DNA of 64,000 bases from contig JAPDQY010000003.1 of assembly GCA_034505235.1 (NCBI GenBank), forward strand, positions 1 to 64,000. The letters are read 5' to 3'. This document shows, one piece after another, positions 38,144 through 47,001 of the stretch. Made by a program: the position numbers and the translations under genes. The notes beneath the pieces were generated by a model. It saw nothing but the letters and a program-made list of their open reading frames with translations. It had not been told where the DNA came from and made no database searches. The stretch is from Coneutiohabitans thermophilus. Lineage in GTDB: Bacteria > Zhuqueibacterota > Zhuqueibacteria > Zhuqueibacterales > Zhuqueibacteraceae. Numbering within the stretch: the first letter of the stretch is position 1; each line of letters begins with the position of its first letter.

Positions 38144-38716
38144 TCAACTGCCACCGGCCATCAAGAACAGCAGCATGACGCCGCCCAGCGTGCCGAGCGC
38201 GCCGCCGATGAAGGCGCCGCCAAAGGCCGCTGCGGCTGAGCCGCCGGACTTCGCGGCCGGCTGCGGAGATTTGAACCTGGCCATCACCAACTCATCACAG
38301 GCGCGGGCAAGCAGCTCGCTTTCGCGCGCATGCGGTGAAGCCGGATACAAGGCGACGACGCGCCGGAAGGAAGTAGCTGCCGGCCCGTAGGCGCCTTGGT
38401 CGAGAAAATTAAAGCCGGCTTTGTAAAAATTCAGCGCTTCGGCCTCGCGGTCAGATTCGGCGCTGGCCGGTGCAAGCGCGGCCAGCGCCTGTTCCGTTGG
38501 CGGTTCACTTGCAGCCGTTGCGACCGGCGCGCCGGCCTGGGGCAGGCTCGAACTGCAGGCACTACAAAATCTGGCCGTGGGCTGATTCGAAACGCCGCAG
38601 AACGGGCAATGAGTGCCCGCTTCCACTTGCACTTGCCGGGCGTAGCTCGCCGGCGCTGCCCACGTCGCTGCCAAGATCATCAGCAGGGCGAAAAGAAAAG
38701 AGAAGAAACGTTTCAT
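38144..38716 (-). CDS. Exported zinc-ribbon + TPR-like protein
   Basis: A 190-residue protein with a signal peptide (MKRFFSFLFALLMILAA), followed directly by a zinc ribbon (CPFCGVSNQPTARFCSAC, two CxxC pairs near residues 37-54). An Ala-rich linker and a TPR-like pair of helices (AGFNFLDQGAYGPAATSFRR, about 97-125) come next, then a Gly-rich hydrophobic C-terminal helix (FGGAFIGGALGTLGGVML). Double CxxC ribbons are usually cytoplasmic, so one right after a signal peptide is odd. It is neighboured by a gene with the same exported ribbon (38777-39994), suggesting a shared envelope role. Confidence 0.75.
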   Translation of the reverse strand: MKRFFSFLFALLMILAATWAAPASYARQVQVEAGTHCPFCGVSNQPTARFCSACSSSLPQAGAPVATAASEPPTEQALAALAPASAESDREAEALNFYKAGFNFLDQGAYGPAATSFRRVVALYPASPHARESELLARACDELVMARFKSPQPAAKSGGSAAAAFGGAFIGGALGTLGGVMLLFLMAGGS

Positions 38717-38776
38717 GGTAGATCACCTCAATGGCAGATGCGTTATGGTATGCAACGAAATCACGATTGCCGGCGC

Positions 38777-39994
38777 TTATTGCTTGCTGCGCAACCGGCC
38801 GAGCGGGAACAGCATGTTGACATTCGCCTGAATGTTGGCGTCGGCGATGCCGTCGAAGTCGCTGCGATAGCGCACGCCGGTATCCGCCGCCAGCCAGTTG
38901 GTGAAGTAAAATCGCACGCCGACAACGCCCGCCCAGATGTTCTTGATCGCACTGCCGTCGTGCACCTCGCCGGCAGTGAAATCATAAGAAGGCAGCCCTT
39001 CGACTTCCAGCATGACCTGCGCCTTGGGATTCGCTTGAATCGTCAGCCCGCCAAACGGCGCGATGAGATTGCGTTGCATCTCCCGGCCGGCCTCGCGGAA
39101 GCGCCAGCCCTGCGGGCTGCGCACGCGCACGTCCGTCAAGCCCACGCCGAAATGCGCCATCACCTTGCCGCGATGTTTGGTGGCTACGAGATAGAGCTTG
39201 GTCAGGCGGGTTTCAAAGGAGACACTGGCGTCCTGGCCTTGAAAATGGTGCCAGCTCGTGGTGCCGCGCAGCGAGACGGCAATCGCAGGGAGACGGTCCT
39301 GCTCGCGCAGCACCAGCATTTTGAACGCTGAAGTCGACACGCTCGATGAACCTTGCTGCAGGGAGTTGATCACCGCCTGCGTCGCAAACTCGACCTCGGC
39401 GATGTCGCCCAGCCCCAAACCAGCATGGCCGAGAAAATTACGCTCCTTCTCGATGCCGAAGGCGCCGCCGCCGTTAAAATAAATGTCGAGGGAGTTGAGC
39501 ACTTCCGCAGTGGGCACATTGAACAAACGCGGCAGCACGGCCGGCGTCGTGAGCAGGGTTTGATACCAACGCTGCGGTTTGGGCCGGTCAGACTTGGCCG
39601 ACGCCACCGACGCGGGTGAGGGGATGAGAGAGGCGGAGGTTTCGGGTGACGCAGGTGCAACCGGGCGCGCGGCGGCTTGCCGCTGCTGTTCCACGCGAAG
39701 GCTCTCTGCCGCGCGCGCCTGCGCGAGCGAATCTTCCACGAACTGGCGGCGCGCTGCCTGCCGCACGAGTTCCTGCTCGCGCTGCAACTCCTGGAGTTTG
39801 GCTTGTTTGGCGGCCGCGAGCGAACTGCCGCAGTTCACGCAGAATTTGTAGGTCCAGGTGTTTTCGAATTGGCAGACGCTGCAGCGAATGCTGGCCGGCT
39901 CAGTGGTTTGAGAGAGCGCGAAGGTCGCAAGCGCCAGCGCGGCGATCGTCACTGCGACGGCGATCACCAGCGATTTCATTGATCGGAATGGCAT
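38777..39994 (-). CDS. Exported zinc-ribbon, coiled-coil and beta-barrel-like protein
   Basis: A 405-residue protein. AGGAGG lies 8 bases before the ATG at 39994. A signal peptide (about 6-28) is followed by a zinc ribbon with CSVCQFENTWTYKFCVNCG (about 38-56), a charged coiled coil (about 60-115), a Pro/Ala/Ser linker, and a C-terminal barrel-like half (about 165-405) with GLGLGDIAEVEFAT, MAHFGVGLTDVRVR and VRFYFTNWLAADTGVRYR. This looks like an outer-membrane protein carrying a periplasmic ribbon and coil. The downstream gene (38144-38716) also encodes an exported ribbon. Function unknown. Confidence 0.75.
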   Translation of the reverse strand: MPFRSMKSLVIAVAVTIAALALATFALSQTTEPASIRCSVCQFENTWTYKFCVNCGSSLAAAKQAKLQELQREQELVRQAARRQFVEDSLAQARAAESLRVEQQRQAAARPVAPASPETSASLIPSPASVASAKSDRPKPQRWYQTLLTTPAVLPRLFNVPTAEVLNSLDIYFNGGGAFGIEKERNFLGHAGLGLGDIAEVEFATQAVINSLQQGSSSVSTSAFKMLVLREQDRLPAIAVSLRGTTSWHHFQGQDASVSFETRLTKLYLVATKHRGKVMAHFGVGLTDVRVRSPQGWRFREAGREMQRNLIAPFGGLTIQANPKAQVMLEVEGLPSYDFTAGEVHDGSAIKNIWAGVVGVRFYFTNWLAADTGVRYRSDFDGIADANIQANVNMLFPLGRLRSKQ

Positions 39995-40149
39995 GATGAT
40001 TTCCTCCTTTCATGAAGGTTCATCATGCCCTCATGCAAGCCGCATGCCGCCCGCTGCTCTGCCGCGGCGCGATCAACCGAAGCGCTGCAACTTGAACCGG
40101 TTGGAGAGAGAAGAGATAATGCCGGGTGGAAACTGATGGCCCCAAAACT

Positions 40150-40184
40150 GTGAAGCCCGTGTACAGGCCGTGCACGGGCTTCAC
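40150..40184 (-). terminator. Terminator-like hairpin after the TPR gene
   Basis: A 12-bp perfect stem GTGAAGCCCGTG / CACGGGCTTCAC, followed on the minus strand by AGTTTTGG. It lies about 27 bases beyond the stop codon of 40211-41284. Confidence 0.7.
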
Positions 40185-40210
40185 GTGTGTTTGTCCGCTG
40201 TCGGCGAAGC

Positions 40211-41284
40211 TCAGTTGCGGAAGTCCCCGCCTTGGGAGTCATACTTTTTCACCATTTCATCGATGGCTTTGTTGATCTCGCGGAAACTGGTGAGCGGGCC
40301 CTCCAGTTCTTTTTCGGCAACCCGCTGCCGGGCGTGCATGCGTGCCTGCTGCAGGGCGGAAATGACGAGTTGTTTGGCCGAAGGCGCTGGGGCCGGAGCG
40401 GGCAGACGTTCATAGAGCCGGGCACGATGCCAGTGACACTCAGCGAGGTAACCATCACTGGCCTGCCGGAAAGCGCGAATGCGGGCGATGACTTTCTCCC
40501 ACACCGCCAGGGCATCTTCCACACGATCGAGTTTGTCGAGCAGCAGGCCGCGATGATAGAGCGCGCTGATGTTGAGCGGAAAGCGCATGATCAACCAGTC
40601 GTTGATCTCCAGCGCCTTGAGATAATTTTTTTCGTGAATGTAAATGGTTTGCAGGGAATAGGCGGCCTCGATCGCAACGTAGCGGCCGCGCTGGCGCACG
40701 CTTTCGAGCGCGGCAATGGCCTGCTCACGTTTGCCGGCAAACAAGCCGCCGGCAAAATTGAGGTTGGCGCTTTTCCAATACTCGTACACGCCCAATGCCA
40801 AATGGGGATCCACCAGCGCCGCATCTCGCTGCAGGGCACGCTCCATGGCGTTGAGCGCCAGCACCGCATCGCGAAAGCCGGCGGCCCATTCCCCGCAGCG
40901 AAAGCGGTGCAGACCGCGATAGCCGCGGCCGGTGCCGAGCAGGAAAAAATGCTCGGCGCTGGCCTCGGCCCGCACCTGCTGCTCGGCCAGCGCGACTGCA
41001 TTTTGGAGCAGGCTGTCAAAACGCGCTTCAAACAGGCGCACGCGATAGTCGCGCATCATCGTCTGATAAACGCCGGCGGCGAGCAGAAAGCCGGCCGGAT
41101 GATCCGGCCAGGAACGGCGCAACTCCGCACAAATGGCCAGTGCGCTGTCAAACTGCTCGCAATGCAACTGCTCCAGGCTGCGTTGGATCAAACTCTCGCG
41201 GCTGGCCCCGGAATGTGCCCGGACAAGCGGCAGCGCGAGGAAAAAAACGGACAACCAAGTCACCACGCGGAGAACATTCAGCAT
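40211..41284 (-). CDS. Secreted TPR-repeat protein
   Basis: A 357-residue exported protein from the ATG at 41284 (GGAGAG upstream at a slightly long distance; an in-frame ATG at 41323 is less likely). The signal peptide is VTWLSVFFLALPLVRA. The rest is helical with TPR-like pairs: SLEQLHCEQFDSALAICAEL (about 35-55), HLALGVYEYWKSANLNFAGG, and LKALEINDWLIMRFPLNISA followed by ALYHRGLLLDKLDRVEDALAV. Similar TPR proteins occur next to envelope genes in FCB bacteria. Partner unknown. Confidence 0.78.
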   Translation of the reverse strand: MLNVLRVVTWLSVFFLALPLVRAHSGASRESLIQRSLEQLHCEQFDSALAICAELRRSWPDHPAGFLLAAGVYQTMMRDYRVRLFEARFDSLLQNAVALAEQQVRAEASAEHFFLLGTGRGYRGLHRFRCGEWAAGFRDAVLALNAMERALQRDAALVDPHLALGVYEYWKSANLNFAGGLFAGKREQAIAALESVRQRGRYVAIEAAYSLQTIYIHEKNYLKALEINDWLIMRFPLNISALYHRGLLLDKLDRVEDALAVWEKVIARIRAFRQASDGYLAECHWHRARLYERLPAPAPAPSAKQLVISALQQARMHARQRVAEKELEGPLTSFREINKAIDEMVKKYDSQGGDFRN

Positions 41285-41495
41285 GCGTGTCTTTACTCTC
41301 CAGCAAATGAGGATGCATGGCATCGTTTCCGGCGCCGGGGCGGGAAGCTCGGCAAAAAACCGTCACAACCAGACAGGCAAACACAGCAAAGCGTGCCGGC
41401 GCAGGACGACGGCAACAACAACATCGATCAGACGACGTGCCACCCAGAGAGCGGCAACGCCGCGCGAACGCGCCGCGGGCGGCAAGTCCGCCGAC

Positions 41496-42542
41496 TCAAT
41501 CACCCACGGTGGCCAGCGCACCGGTGGGGGCGGGACTCGCCTCCGGTTCCGGCAGCAGCCGGGCCTCGCCCCTCTTGGGCCGCGAGACACCCCCGCGGCG
41601 CAGCAGACGGTAGGTCGCTTTGATCATGCCGAACGGCGCGTTGTCCAAATAGGAATCGCGGTAAACACACAGGATCGCGCAGCCTTTTTCGCAGCCTTTG
41701 GGAGTGTGGTAATGTGCCGCCAGGTCGCTGCGGGTGTAATCCAGAATGGGTTTGTTCAGGCGGCCGCGCTGGGCATGGCAAAACTGCACGTTGCCGAACT
41801 CATCGACATAGAGCGAGCGCGCACCGGCACGGCAGTGCCAGTCCGGCTGCTCGCCCCGCAGCAGGCGTTTGCCATAATCATATTCGATGAAGGAGCAGGG
41901 ATTGCTGTGTTGATAATGATACTCCCAGAGCGCGACATACTCTTCCCCGCCGGTGGCAATGGTGCCCCGGTGATCGTGAATGGGATTGACGGTGACAAAG
42001 AAACCCAGGCGCCGCAGCCCGGCCAGCGTTTCCCGGAAGTGGTCTTTGGAATTTTCGCACAGCACAAGATTGACGTGCACGTCGAACCTGGCCAGCCGGC
42101 GCAGACGCTCGAGCTTGGGCAGGATGGATTTCATCGATTTTTGGATATAGCGGTTCGTGTCGGGCATGAGCGCATCGATGCTCACCTGCATGTTGCTCAG
42201 TCCCGCATCGTTCAGTGCCGCAATGATTTTGTCGGTGAGCAGAAAACCGTTGGTGGTGATCGAAACCTGCGCTTCGTGGTTGGCATGGGCCACGAGCTCC
42301 GCGATTTGGGGATGCAGCAGCGGCTCGCCGCCCAACAGCGTGATGTTGATGACCTTCAGGCGGTGCAGCGCGTCAATCCGGGCTTTGAGCGTCTCAAAAG
42401 GGATGGGCGGGGAATACTTGTCGTATTCGGTGCAATAGCCGCAGCTCAAATTGCAGCGCCGGGTCACGATCAACTGCGCCTGAATCGGCGCATTGAACAG
42501 CAGCGTGCGCGCCAGCGTGCGCAACGGATTCTTCACGCGCAT
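41496..42542 (-). CDS. Radical SAM protein with SPASM-like C-terminus
   Basis: A 348-residue enzyme. The iron-sulfur motif is RRCNLSCGYCTEYD (CxxxCxxC near residue 30), followed by LLGGEPLLHP and SITTNGFLLTD, the usual radical SAM core. The C-terminal region has further cysteines (WHCRAGARSLYVDEFGNVQFC and CEKGCAILC near 235-290), which in SPASM-type enzymes bind extra clusters. Such proteins modify peptides, lipids or cofactors; the substrate here is not evident. GGGAGG precedes the ATG. It is divergent from the PAP2 gene. Confidence 0.88.
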   Translation of the reverse strand: MRVKNPLRTLARTLLFNAPIQAQLIVTRRCNLSCGYCTEYDKYSPPIPFETLKARIDALHRLKVINITLLGGEPLLHPQIAELVAHANHEAQVSITTNGFLLTDKIIAALNDAGLSNMQVSIDALMPDTNRYIQKSMKSILPKLERLRRLARFDVHVNLVLCENSKDHFRETLAGLRRLGFFVTVNPIHDHRGTIATGGEEYVALWEYHYQHSNPCSFIEYDYGKRLLRGEQPDWHCRAGARSLYVDEFGNVQFCHAQRGRLNKPILDYTRSDLAAHYHTPKGCEKGCAILCVYRDSYLDNAPFGMIKATYRLLRRGGVSRPKRGEARLLPEPEASPAPTGALATVGD

Positions 42543-42845
42543 GAGCAGAGCCTCCCTGGCTGGTGAGATAGGCTTGGGGCAACTTCCTCCCGCGGTCCAG
42601 CTCCTCGTGCGTCGCGGGGTTGGCTATGATGCCAAATTCAAAACCAAAGTGCAATGGCAAAATGACCGCCATTCCCCGGGGTGTGCCCGCCGGGCGGCAA
42701 GATTCAAACACTGACAACGTTCACTTCATACCTGCTTGACCTTGCCGCCCTATTTTAAAGCGGTAAAAAACCATGCCGCAGCATCGCACTGCCGCGGGAA
42801 TTGCCAACCGGACCCGCGGTGACTGTTGCAAACAAGGAGGCCATC

Positions 42846-43376
42846 ATGCTGCAAGCTTTCGTTCAAAATCTCAGCCAGCGGGAGGCATGGCTGTGTCGCA
42901 GAGTCGTTGCGTGGAACGGCAAAAGAGCCGTCGACCGCCTGATGTATGTGGCGTCGCGCAGCGGTGACGGCCAGTTCTATGCCATTCTCGGATTGGTGGT
43001 GGGCGTGACAGATCATGAAATGGCGCGCCGTTTTCTGCCCGCCGGTCTGCTGGCGTTTGCGCTGCAGGTGCCGCTCTACCTGCTGGTGAAACGCAAAGTG
43101 AAACGCCCCCGACCGTTTGAGCAAATCCCCGGGCTGCAGCATCTGATTGCGCCACCGGATCGCTTCAGTTTCCCCTCCGGACACACGGCGGGCGCCGGCC
43201 TGATGGCGACGTTGATCTCGGCTTACTATCCCGCGGGTGCCATGGTGAGTTGTCTGTGGGCGGGGGTCATCGCTTTCTCGCGGGTGTACAACGGCGTGCA
43301 TTATCCAACGGATGTTTTGGCAGGCGCATTGTTGGGCATTGCCTGCGCACAAACAGGCATGGCTTTGGTGGGATGA
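42846..43376 (+). CDS. PAP2 superfamily membrane phosphatase
   Basis: A 176-residue integral membrane phosphatase. The three catalytic motifs are present: KVKRPRPF (C1, about 80), FPSGHTAG (C2, about 112) and SRVYNGVHYPTDVL (C3, about 155). Hydrophobic helices lie between them. Candidate substrates are undecaprenyl diphosphate or phosphatidic acid, as in related short proteins. AAGGAGG precedes the ATG at 42846. It is convergent with the ExeA-like gene. Confidence 0.9.
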   Translation: MLQAFVQNLSQREAWLCRRVVAWNGKRAVDRLMYVASRSGDGQFYAILGLVVGVTDHEMARRFLPAGLLAFALQVPLYLLVKRKVKRPRPFEQIPGLQHLIAPPDRFSFPSGHTAGAGLMATLISAYYPAGAMVSCLWAGVIAFSRVYNGVHYPTDVLAGALLGIACAQTGMALVG

Positions 43377-43382
43377 GCAGCG

Positions 43383-44621
43383 TTAGAGCAAGCGCTGCAG
43401 AATCAAAACAAGCATGAGCAGATTCAAAGCCGCTGCCAGCAGCAGTGCCAGTTGTCGGGACTGGTGCCGTTGAGGCGCCAACCATTTGCGCAAGGCCTGC
43501 TGTTGCCCGTGTTGCCCGACGGTTGCCAGTGCCTGCCAAACCCGCCAGCCGCGCATCACCTCCGGTAGTGGTCTTACAGGCGCAGCCGGGATCGCCGCTT
43601 GCTCGTTCATTGCCGGCAGCGCCTGTCCCCAAGCTTGGGCCTTCCTGCCGCCTGCCTGGCGGCTGTGGTATTCCGCTGTATGCCCGCCTGCCGCCGGCGC
43701 ACAAAGGTCAGCCGTCAGCGTTGACGCTGCCCCCGGCTGCCCTCTCCCGAAACGCTGTTGCGCCCAGCCAATTTCGCTTTCCTCGAATCTTCCCTCCTGC
43801 TTTTCCATACACGCAGCCTCCTGCACCAACTCGCGCGTGATGCTGGTTAAACCCTCGCGGCAGGCCAGGTCCAGCGCCCGGCGGCAGAGCGCATTGATGC
43901 GCCGCGGATTGCCTTCACTGTGCTCATGAATCGTGCGCAGAGCGGCGATGGTGAAGAGCTGCTCGCCGTCATAATAACCCGCGATGCGCAGGCGGTGGGC
44001 AATATAAGCCGTGGTTTCCGCATGGCTGAGGCTGAGCAGGTGCGAGCTGCAAGCCAGGGTGGCGTGATCCGGCCGGGCCGCCACCCAGGGAAAAGCCTGG
44101 AGCAAAGTCGGTGCGCCGGCCAGGATGAATTGCAACGGTTTGTTGTGTCTTTTGGCCAGCTCGATCAGTCCGGCGAGGTCATGAAGGGTGGGTTGCGGCA
44201 GATGATGTGCCTCGTCAATAATGACGAGCGCGGCGGCGGGCATGGCGGTGACGGTGAGGCCGGAGCGCGGGCTGCGCAGAAAATCATGCAACTGCCGCAG
44301 CTCGTCGGCCGGTGTGGCATGCGGCAGTGCCGGCAGCCCACAGGCTGTGGCGATGCGGCGGAACAGCTTCTTCTCTCCGAAGCGGGTTTGCAGCAGCAGC
44401 ACGGTGGCGAGGCCGGCCGGCAGCCGGCGGCGCAGGGCATGAATCAACAGAGTCTTGCCGGCGCCGGCATCGCCGGTGAGCACCAGCAGGCGCCGCCGGA
44501 GCTCGATCGTATCGAGCAGTCGCTGCAACGCCAGACGATGCGAGCTGGCGGCATAAAAATAACGCGGATCCGGCACCGCCAGGAAGGGGTGCTCCCGCAA
44601 AAGCTGAAGCGAACGGTACAT
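43383..44621 (-). CDS. ExeA-like AAA ATPase with C-terminal membrane helix
   Basis: A 412-residue protein of the ExeA/GspA AAA family. It has Walker A LTGDAGAGKT near residue 55, Walker B LVIIDEAHHLP near 135, and the sensor segment LQFILAGAPTLLQ near 165. The HSEGNPRRINALCRRAL tail of the AAA module lies near 235. After a low-complexity linker, a hydrophobic helix (LALLLAAALNLLMLVLI) ends the protein. ExeA proteins help assemble type II secretion or large envelope structures; a peptidoglycan-binding domain usually follows the helix but is absent here. The ATG at 44621 starts the conserved FYGLREHPFLAVPDP-like MYRSLQLLREHPF; the frame upstream is not conserved. Its role here is unknown. Confidence 0.82.
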   Translation of the reverse strand: MYRSLQLLREHPFLAVPDPRYFYAASSHRLALQRLLDTIELRRRLLVLTGDAGAGKTLLIHALRRRLPAGLATVLLLQTRFGEKKLFRRIATACGLPALPHATPADELRQLHDFLRSPRSGLTVTAMPAAALVIIDEAHHLPQPTLHDLAGLIELAKRHNKPLQFILAGAPTLLQAFPWVAARPDHATLACSSHLLSLSHAETTAYIAHRLRIAGYYDGEQLFTIAALRTIHEHSEGNPRRINALCRRALDLACREGLTSITRELVQEAACMEKQEGRFEESEIGWAQQRFGRGQPGAASTLTADLCAPAAGGHTAEYHSRQAGGRKAQAWGQALPAMNEQAAIPAAPVRPLPEVMRGWRVWQALATVGQHGQQQALRKWLAPQRHQSRQLALLLAAALNLLMLVLILQRLL

Positions 44622-44776
44622 GACTGCACAAATCCCCAAACCGTGATGGCAAGGCGTTGCGCCATGGTTCCTTTCCCGAAACGCGCACGCCACAGACTGC
44701 GTGCGGAATGGCAGGGTGGGCACCGGCAAGCAGCCGGGTAGGGACAAGCAGGAAGAATGAGCGGAGGCGCCGGCGG

Positions 44777-45007
44777 TCACTTGTGGATGAGCTTGCGCAC
44801 GGCGTGAAAATCCGGGCCGTCGAGACGGTAGAAATAGACACCCTGATCCGCAGCCCGACCATGATTGTCGGTACCGTCCCACTGCGCCAGATGCTCACCC
44901 GGCGGCAGGTAGCCGGAAAGAACCAATCGCACTTCGTTGCCAAGCGCATTGTAGATGGTCAATCGCACAGGAGAAGTCTGCTGCAAGGCAAAGCGGACAG
45001 TGTTCAT
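44777..45007 (-). pseudogene. Isolated FlgD-like sorting domain, likely remnant of a larger secreted protein
   Basis: A 76-codon stretch with NTVRFALQQTSPVRLTIYNA, then GEHLAQWDGTDNHGR and QGVYFYRLDG, ending in the basic tail VRKLIHK. This is a complete FlgD-like C-terminal domain of the kind that ends secreted FCB proteins, such as the giant protein at 242-6919. It lacks the usual preceding PNPFN motif, and the frame upstream has no recognisable domain or signal peptide. It is most likely the tail of a deleted gene, although a very short gene cannot be excluded. Confidence 0.7.
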
Positions 45008-45178
45008 ATCACAGAGGCTTCTTTGCCGGCCCTTCCCTGGGCAGCGATGAAATCGAGTCGAAGGAAAAATGTGCCGGGGATGTACCCTCATGCCATGACG
45101 GGTGCAGAAGCTGGAATCTGCACCCGCCGGCAGGAGGCCCTCTGCAACTGGCAAACATGGTGCGTAGTATTCGAGGTC

Positions 45179-45685
45179 ATGAAATGTCTGGCGGGCATGA
45201 CAGGGTTGAACAATCCGCCGGCGGGCGGTTTGCCGCGCCGGCCTTATGGAAGCATCGTGCAGGAGAGGCGTATTTTCAGGCCAATTGCGCGGCCGAGCCG
45301 CACCGCCGTGCGGGTGACCGGCCCGCTGCGCGCAAAGGAAAGCATTCCCAAACTGCCGGCGCGTGTGCAGCGACTGCGTGACCAGAAGATTTGCTCCTAC
45401 TGCCGCCACTTGATCACCGAGGATCCCTATTCGCATGGTGAGCGCTATTGGGCACAACTCTTGCGGTTGCATATGCTGCGCTGGTCCGCTGCCGTCTTGC
45501 GCCTCTTCGCCCCGCAGCGACTGGCGCACAATGAAGCCCGGCAGAAACGGATCGTCCTGCCGGGCTGGGTGCGGTGCAGCAACCGGCGGTGTGGCCAGCT
45601 TTATCATGCCAATTGCTGGCACCATCGCAGCGGCACGCAACGCTGTTTTCGCTGCCACTCCAATCGCGCCCATCACGTCGCCTGA
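45179..45685 (+). CDS. RING-like zinc finger protein (candidate E3) of a ubiquitin-like system
   Basis: A 168-residue protein with eight zinc ligands in RING order: C72 and C75 (ICSYC), then C133, C138, H143 and C146 in VRCSNRRCGQLYHANCW, then C156 and C159 (CFRC). The CxxxxCxxxYHxxCW phrase is typical of prokaryotic RING fingers, proposed by comparative genomics (Burroughs, Iyer and Aravind, 2011) to act as E3s with E1, E2, JAB and ubiquitin-like partners. Unusual here is a long insert (about 57 residues, with a hydrophobic helix near 93-112) between the first two pairs. The E1-like gene starts 33 bp downstream. The start is uncertain; the frame extends upstream, and 45179 or 45197 are plausible ATGs. 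Confidence 0.75.
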   Translation: MKCLAGMTGLNNPPAGGLPRRPYGSIVQERRIFRPIARPSRTAVRVTGPLRAKESIPKLPARVQRLRDQKICSYCRHLITEDPYSHGERYWAQLLRLHMLRWSAAVLRLFAPQRLAHNEARQKRIVLPGWVRCSNRRCGQLYHANCWHHRSGTQRCFRCHSNRAHHVA

Positions 45686-45718
45686 TTCACGCCCTTGCAA
45701 ACAAAGACGCGAAGCGGC

Positions 45719-46975
45719 ATGGCCTTTCATGTGAGAACCAGTGCGCGTCCGGTGGAGAGTGTCACCGACCGCCAGGAGAGAATCAGTTGGTGGAGCCAGG
45801 ACAAGTTGCGCCAGGCGCGGGTGATGATTGTGGGCGCCGGCGCGCTCGGCAATGAAGTCATCAAAAACCTGGCGCTGGTGGGAATCGGCTACATGGTGGT
45901 GGTCGATTGCGACACCATTGAAATCTCCAATCTCAGCCGCACCGCCTTGTTTCGCCGGGAGGATCTCGGCAGGCGCAAGGCAGTGGTGGCGGCGCAACGC
46001 GGCAACGCGCTCAACGTCGAACCTTCCGCCTGCCTCGAAGCGCTCGACGCCGACCTGGTGTGGGAAGTCGGGCTGGGGCTCTATCGCCGTGTCGATGTGG
46101 TGCTCGGCTGCCTGGACAACCTCGAAGCACGGCTGGCAGTGAACCGGGCCTGCCTGCTTACCGGCCGGCCTTTGATCGACGGCGGCATCCGCGAGCTGGC
46201 GGGCAGCGTTTACGTGTTTCAACCGCCCTTCCCCTCCTGCTTCAGTTGCGCCACCACCAGGCGCGAGCGCGCCGCAGCCCGGGCGCGCTACGATTCCTGC
46301 TTTCAGACGCTGCGCCGCAGCCATGCCCAGGGCCGGCTCGCCACGGTGCAGGTGAGCTCGGCGCTGATTGCCGCGTTGCAATGCGAGCTGGCGCTCAAGT
46401 GGCTGCACCAGCGCCTGCCACTCAACGGCGTGCGCCTGCAGTACGACGGCAGTGGCAGCCGGCCTTATTTCGACACCACCACGGTCTTCCGCAGGCCGCA
46501 TTGCGAGTGTGAAGCGCTGCGGCCCCTGCCGGACATTGCCACGCTCGCCGGCAGCCGCCGCACCTGTACACTGCGTGGCCTGCTGGCACGCCTGCAGGCT
46601 GCCGGCCTGGAGGGGGCCACGGTCAAATTTCCCGGCAGCTTTGTGGCGGGCGTTGAGTGCCTGCGCTGCGGCCGGTACAGTCCCATCCGCCGGCCGCTGT
46701 ACCGCCTGCACAACGAGGAGCTGCAGTGCCACTGGTGCCGCAGGCCGGGCGACCGCGAGGGGCTGCACTTGCACTACTTGGGCGACAGCCTGGAGGTGTT
46801 GGAAGCAGATGCCACCGGCGACCAACCCCCTCTGCAAGACCTCCCCCTCGAACAATTGGGCTTTCCCAGCCTGCATGTTTATGACGTGCAGGACTGCCGG
46901 GGCGGCTGGCACTATTTCGAGCTTGCCGATGACCTTCACGAAGCGTTGCCCGATCTTGCGAGACGACTTTCATGA
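45719..46975 (+). CDS. E1-like ThiF-family activating enzyme of a ubiquitin-like system
   Basis: A 418-residue adenylating enzyme expected to activate the ubiquitin-like protein encoded next. The Rossmann core (about 30-240) has the ATP loop VGAGALGNE at 38-46, acidic DCD at 63-65, NLSRTALFR at 71-79, the RRK lysine at 87 and LDNLEAR with D133. CFSC (174-177) with CEC (262-264) could hold zinc, and C194 (YDSC) is a candidate transfer cysteine; the latter is inference. A second zinc ribbon (C314, C317, C337, C340) and a 70-residue C-terminal domain follow, which may serve as an E2-docking region. It lies 33 bp after the RING gene and 26 bp before the ubiquitin-like gene. The ATG at 45719 starts the conserved part; a TTG lies eight codons upstream. 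Confidence 0.92.
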   Translation: MAFHVRTSARPVESVTDRQERISWWSQDKLRQARVMIVGAGALGNEVIKNLALVGIGYMVVVDCDTIEISNLSRTALFRREDLGRRKAVVAAQRGNALNVEPSACLEALDADLVWEVGLGLYRRVDVVLGCLDNLEARLAVNRACLLTGRPLIDGGIRELAGSVYVFQPPFPSCFSCATTRRERAAARARYDSCFQTLRRSHAQGRLATVQVSSALIAALQCELALKWLHQRLPLNGVRLQYDGSGSRPYFDTTTVFRRPHCECEALRPLPDIATLAGSRRTCTLRGLLARLQAAGLEGATVKFPGSFVAGVECLRCGRYSPIRRPLYRLHNEELQCHWCRRPGDREGLHLHYLGDSLEVLEADATGDQPPLQDLPLEQLGFPSLHVYDVQDCRGGWHYFELADDLHEALPDLARRLS

Positions 46976-47001
46976 TTCAGCAGATGCTCAGGAGCTAAGG
47001 A

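Noticed and set aside
45008..46939. Long minus-strand open frame running across the RING and E1 genes into the FlgD-like domain
   Set aside because: Only its last 76 codons (44777-45007) resemble a real domain; the rest is antisense to the E1 and RING genes.
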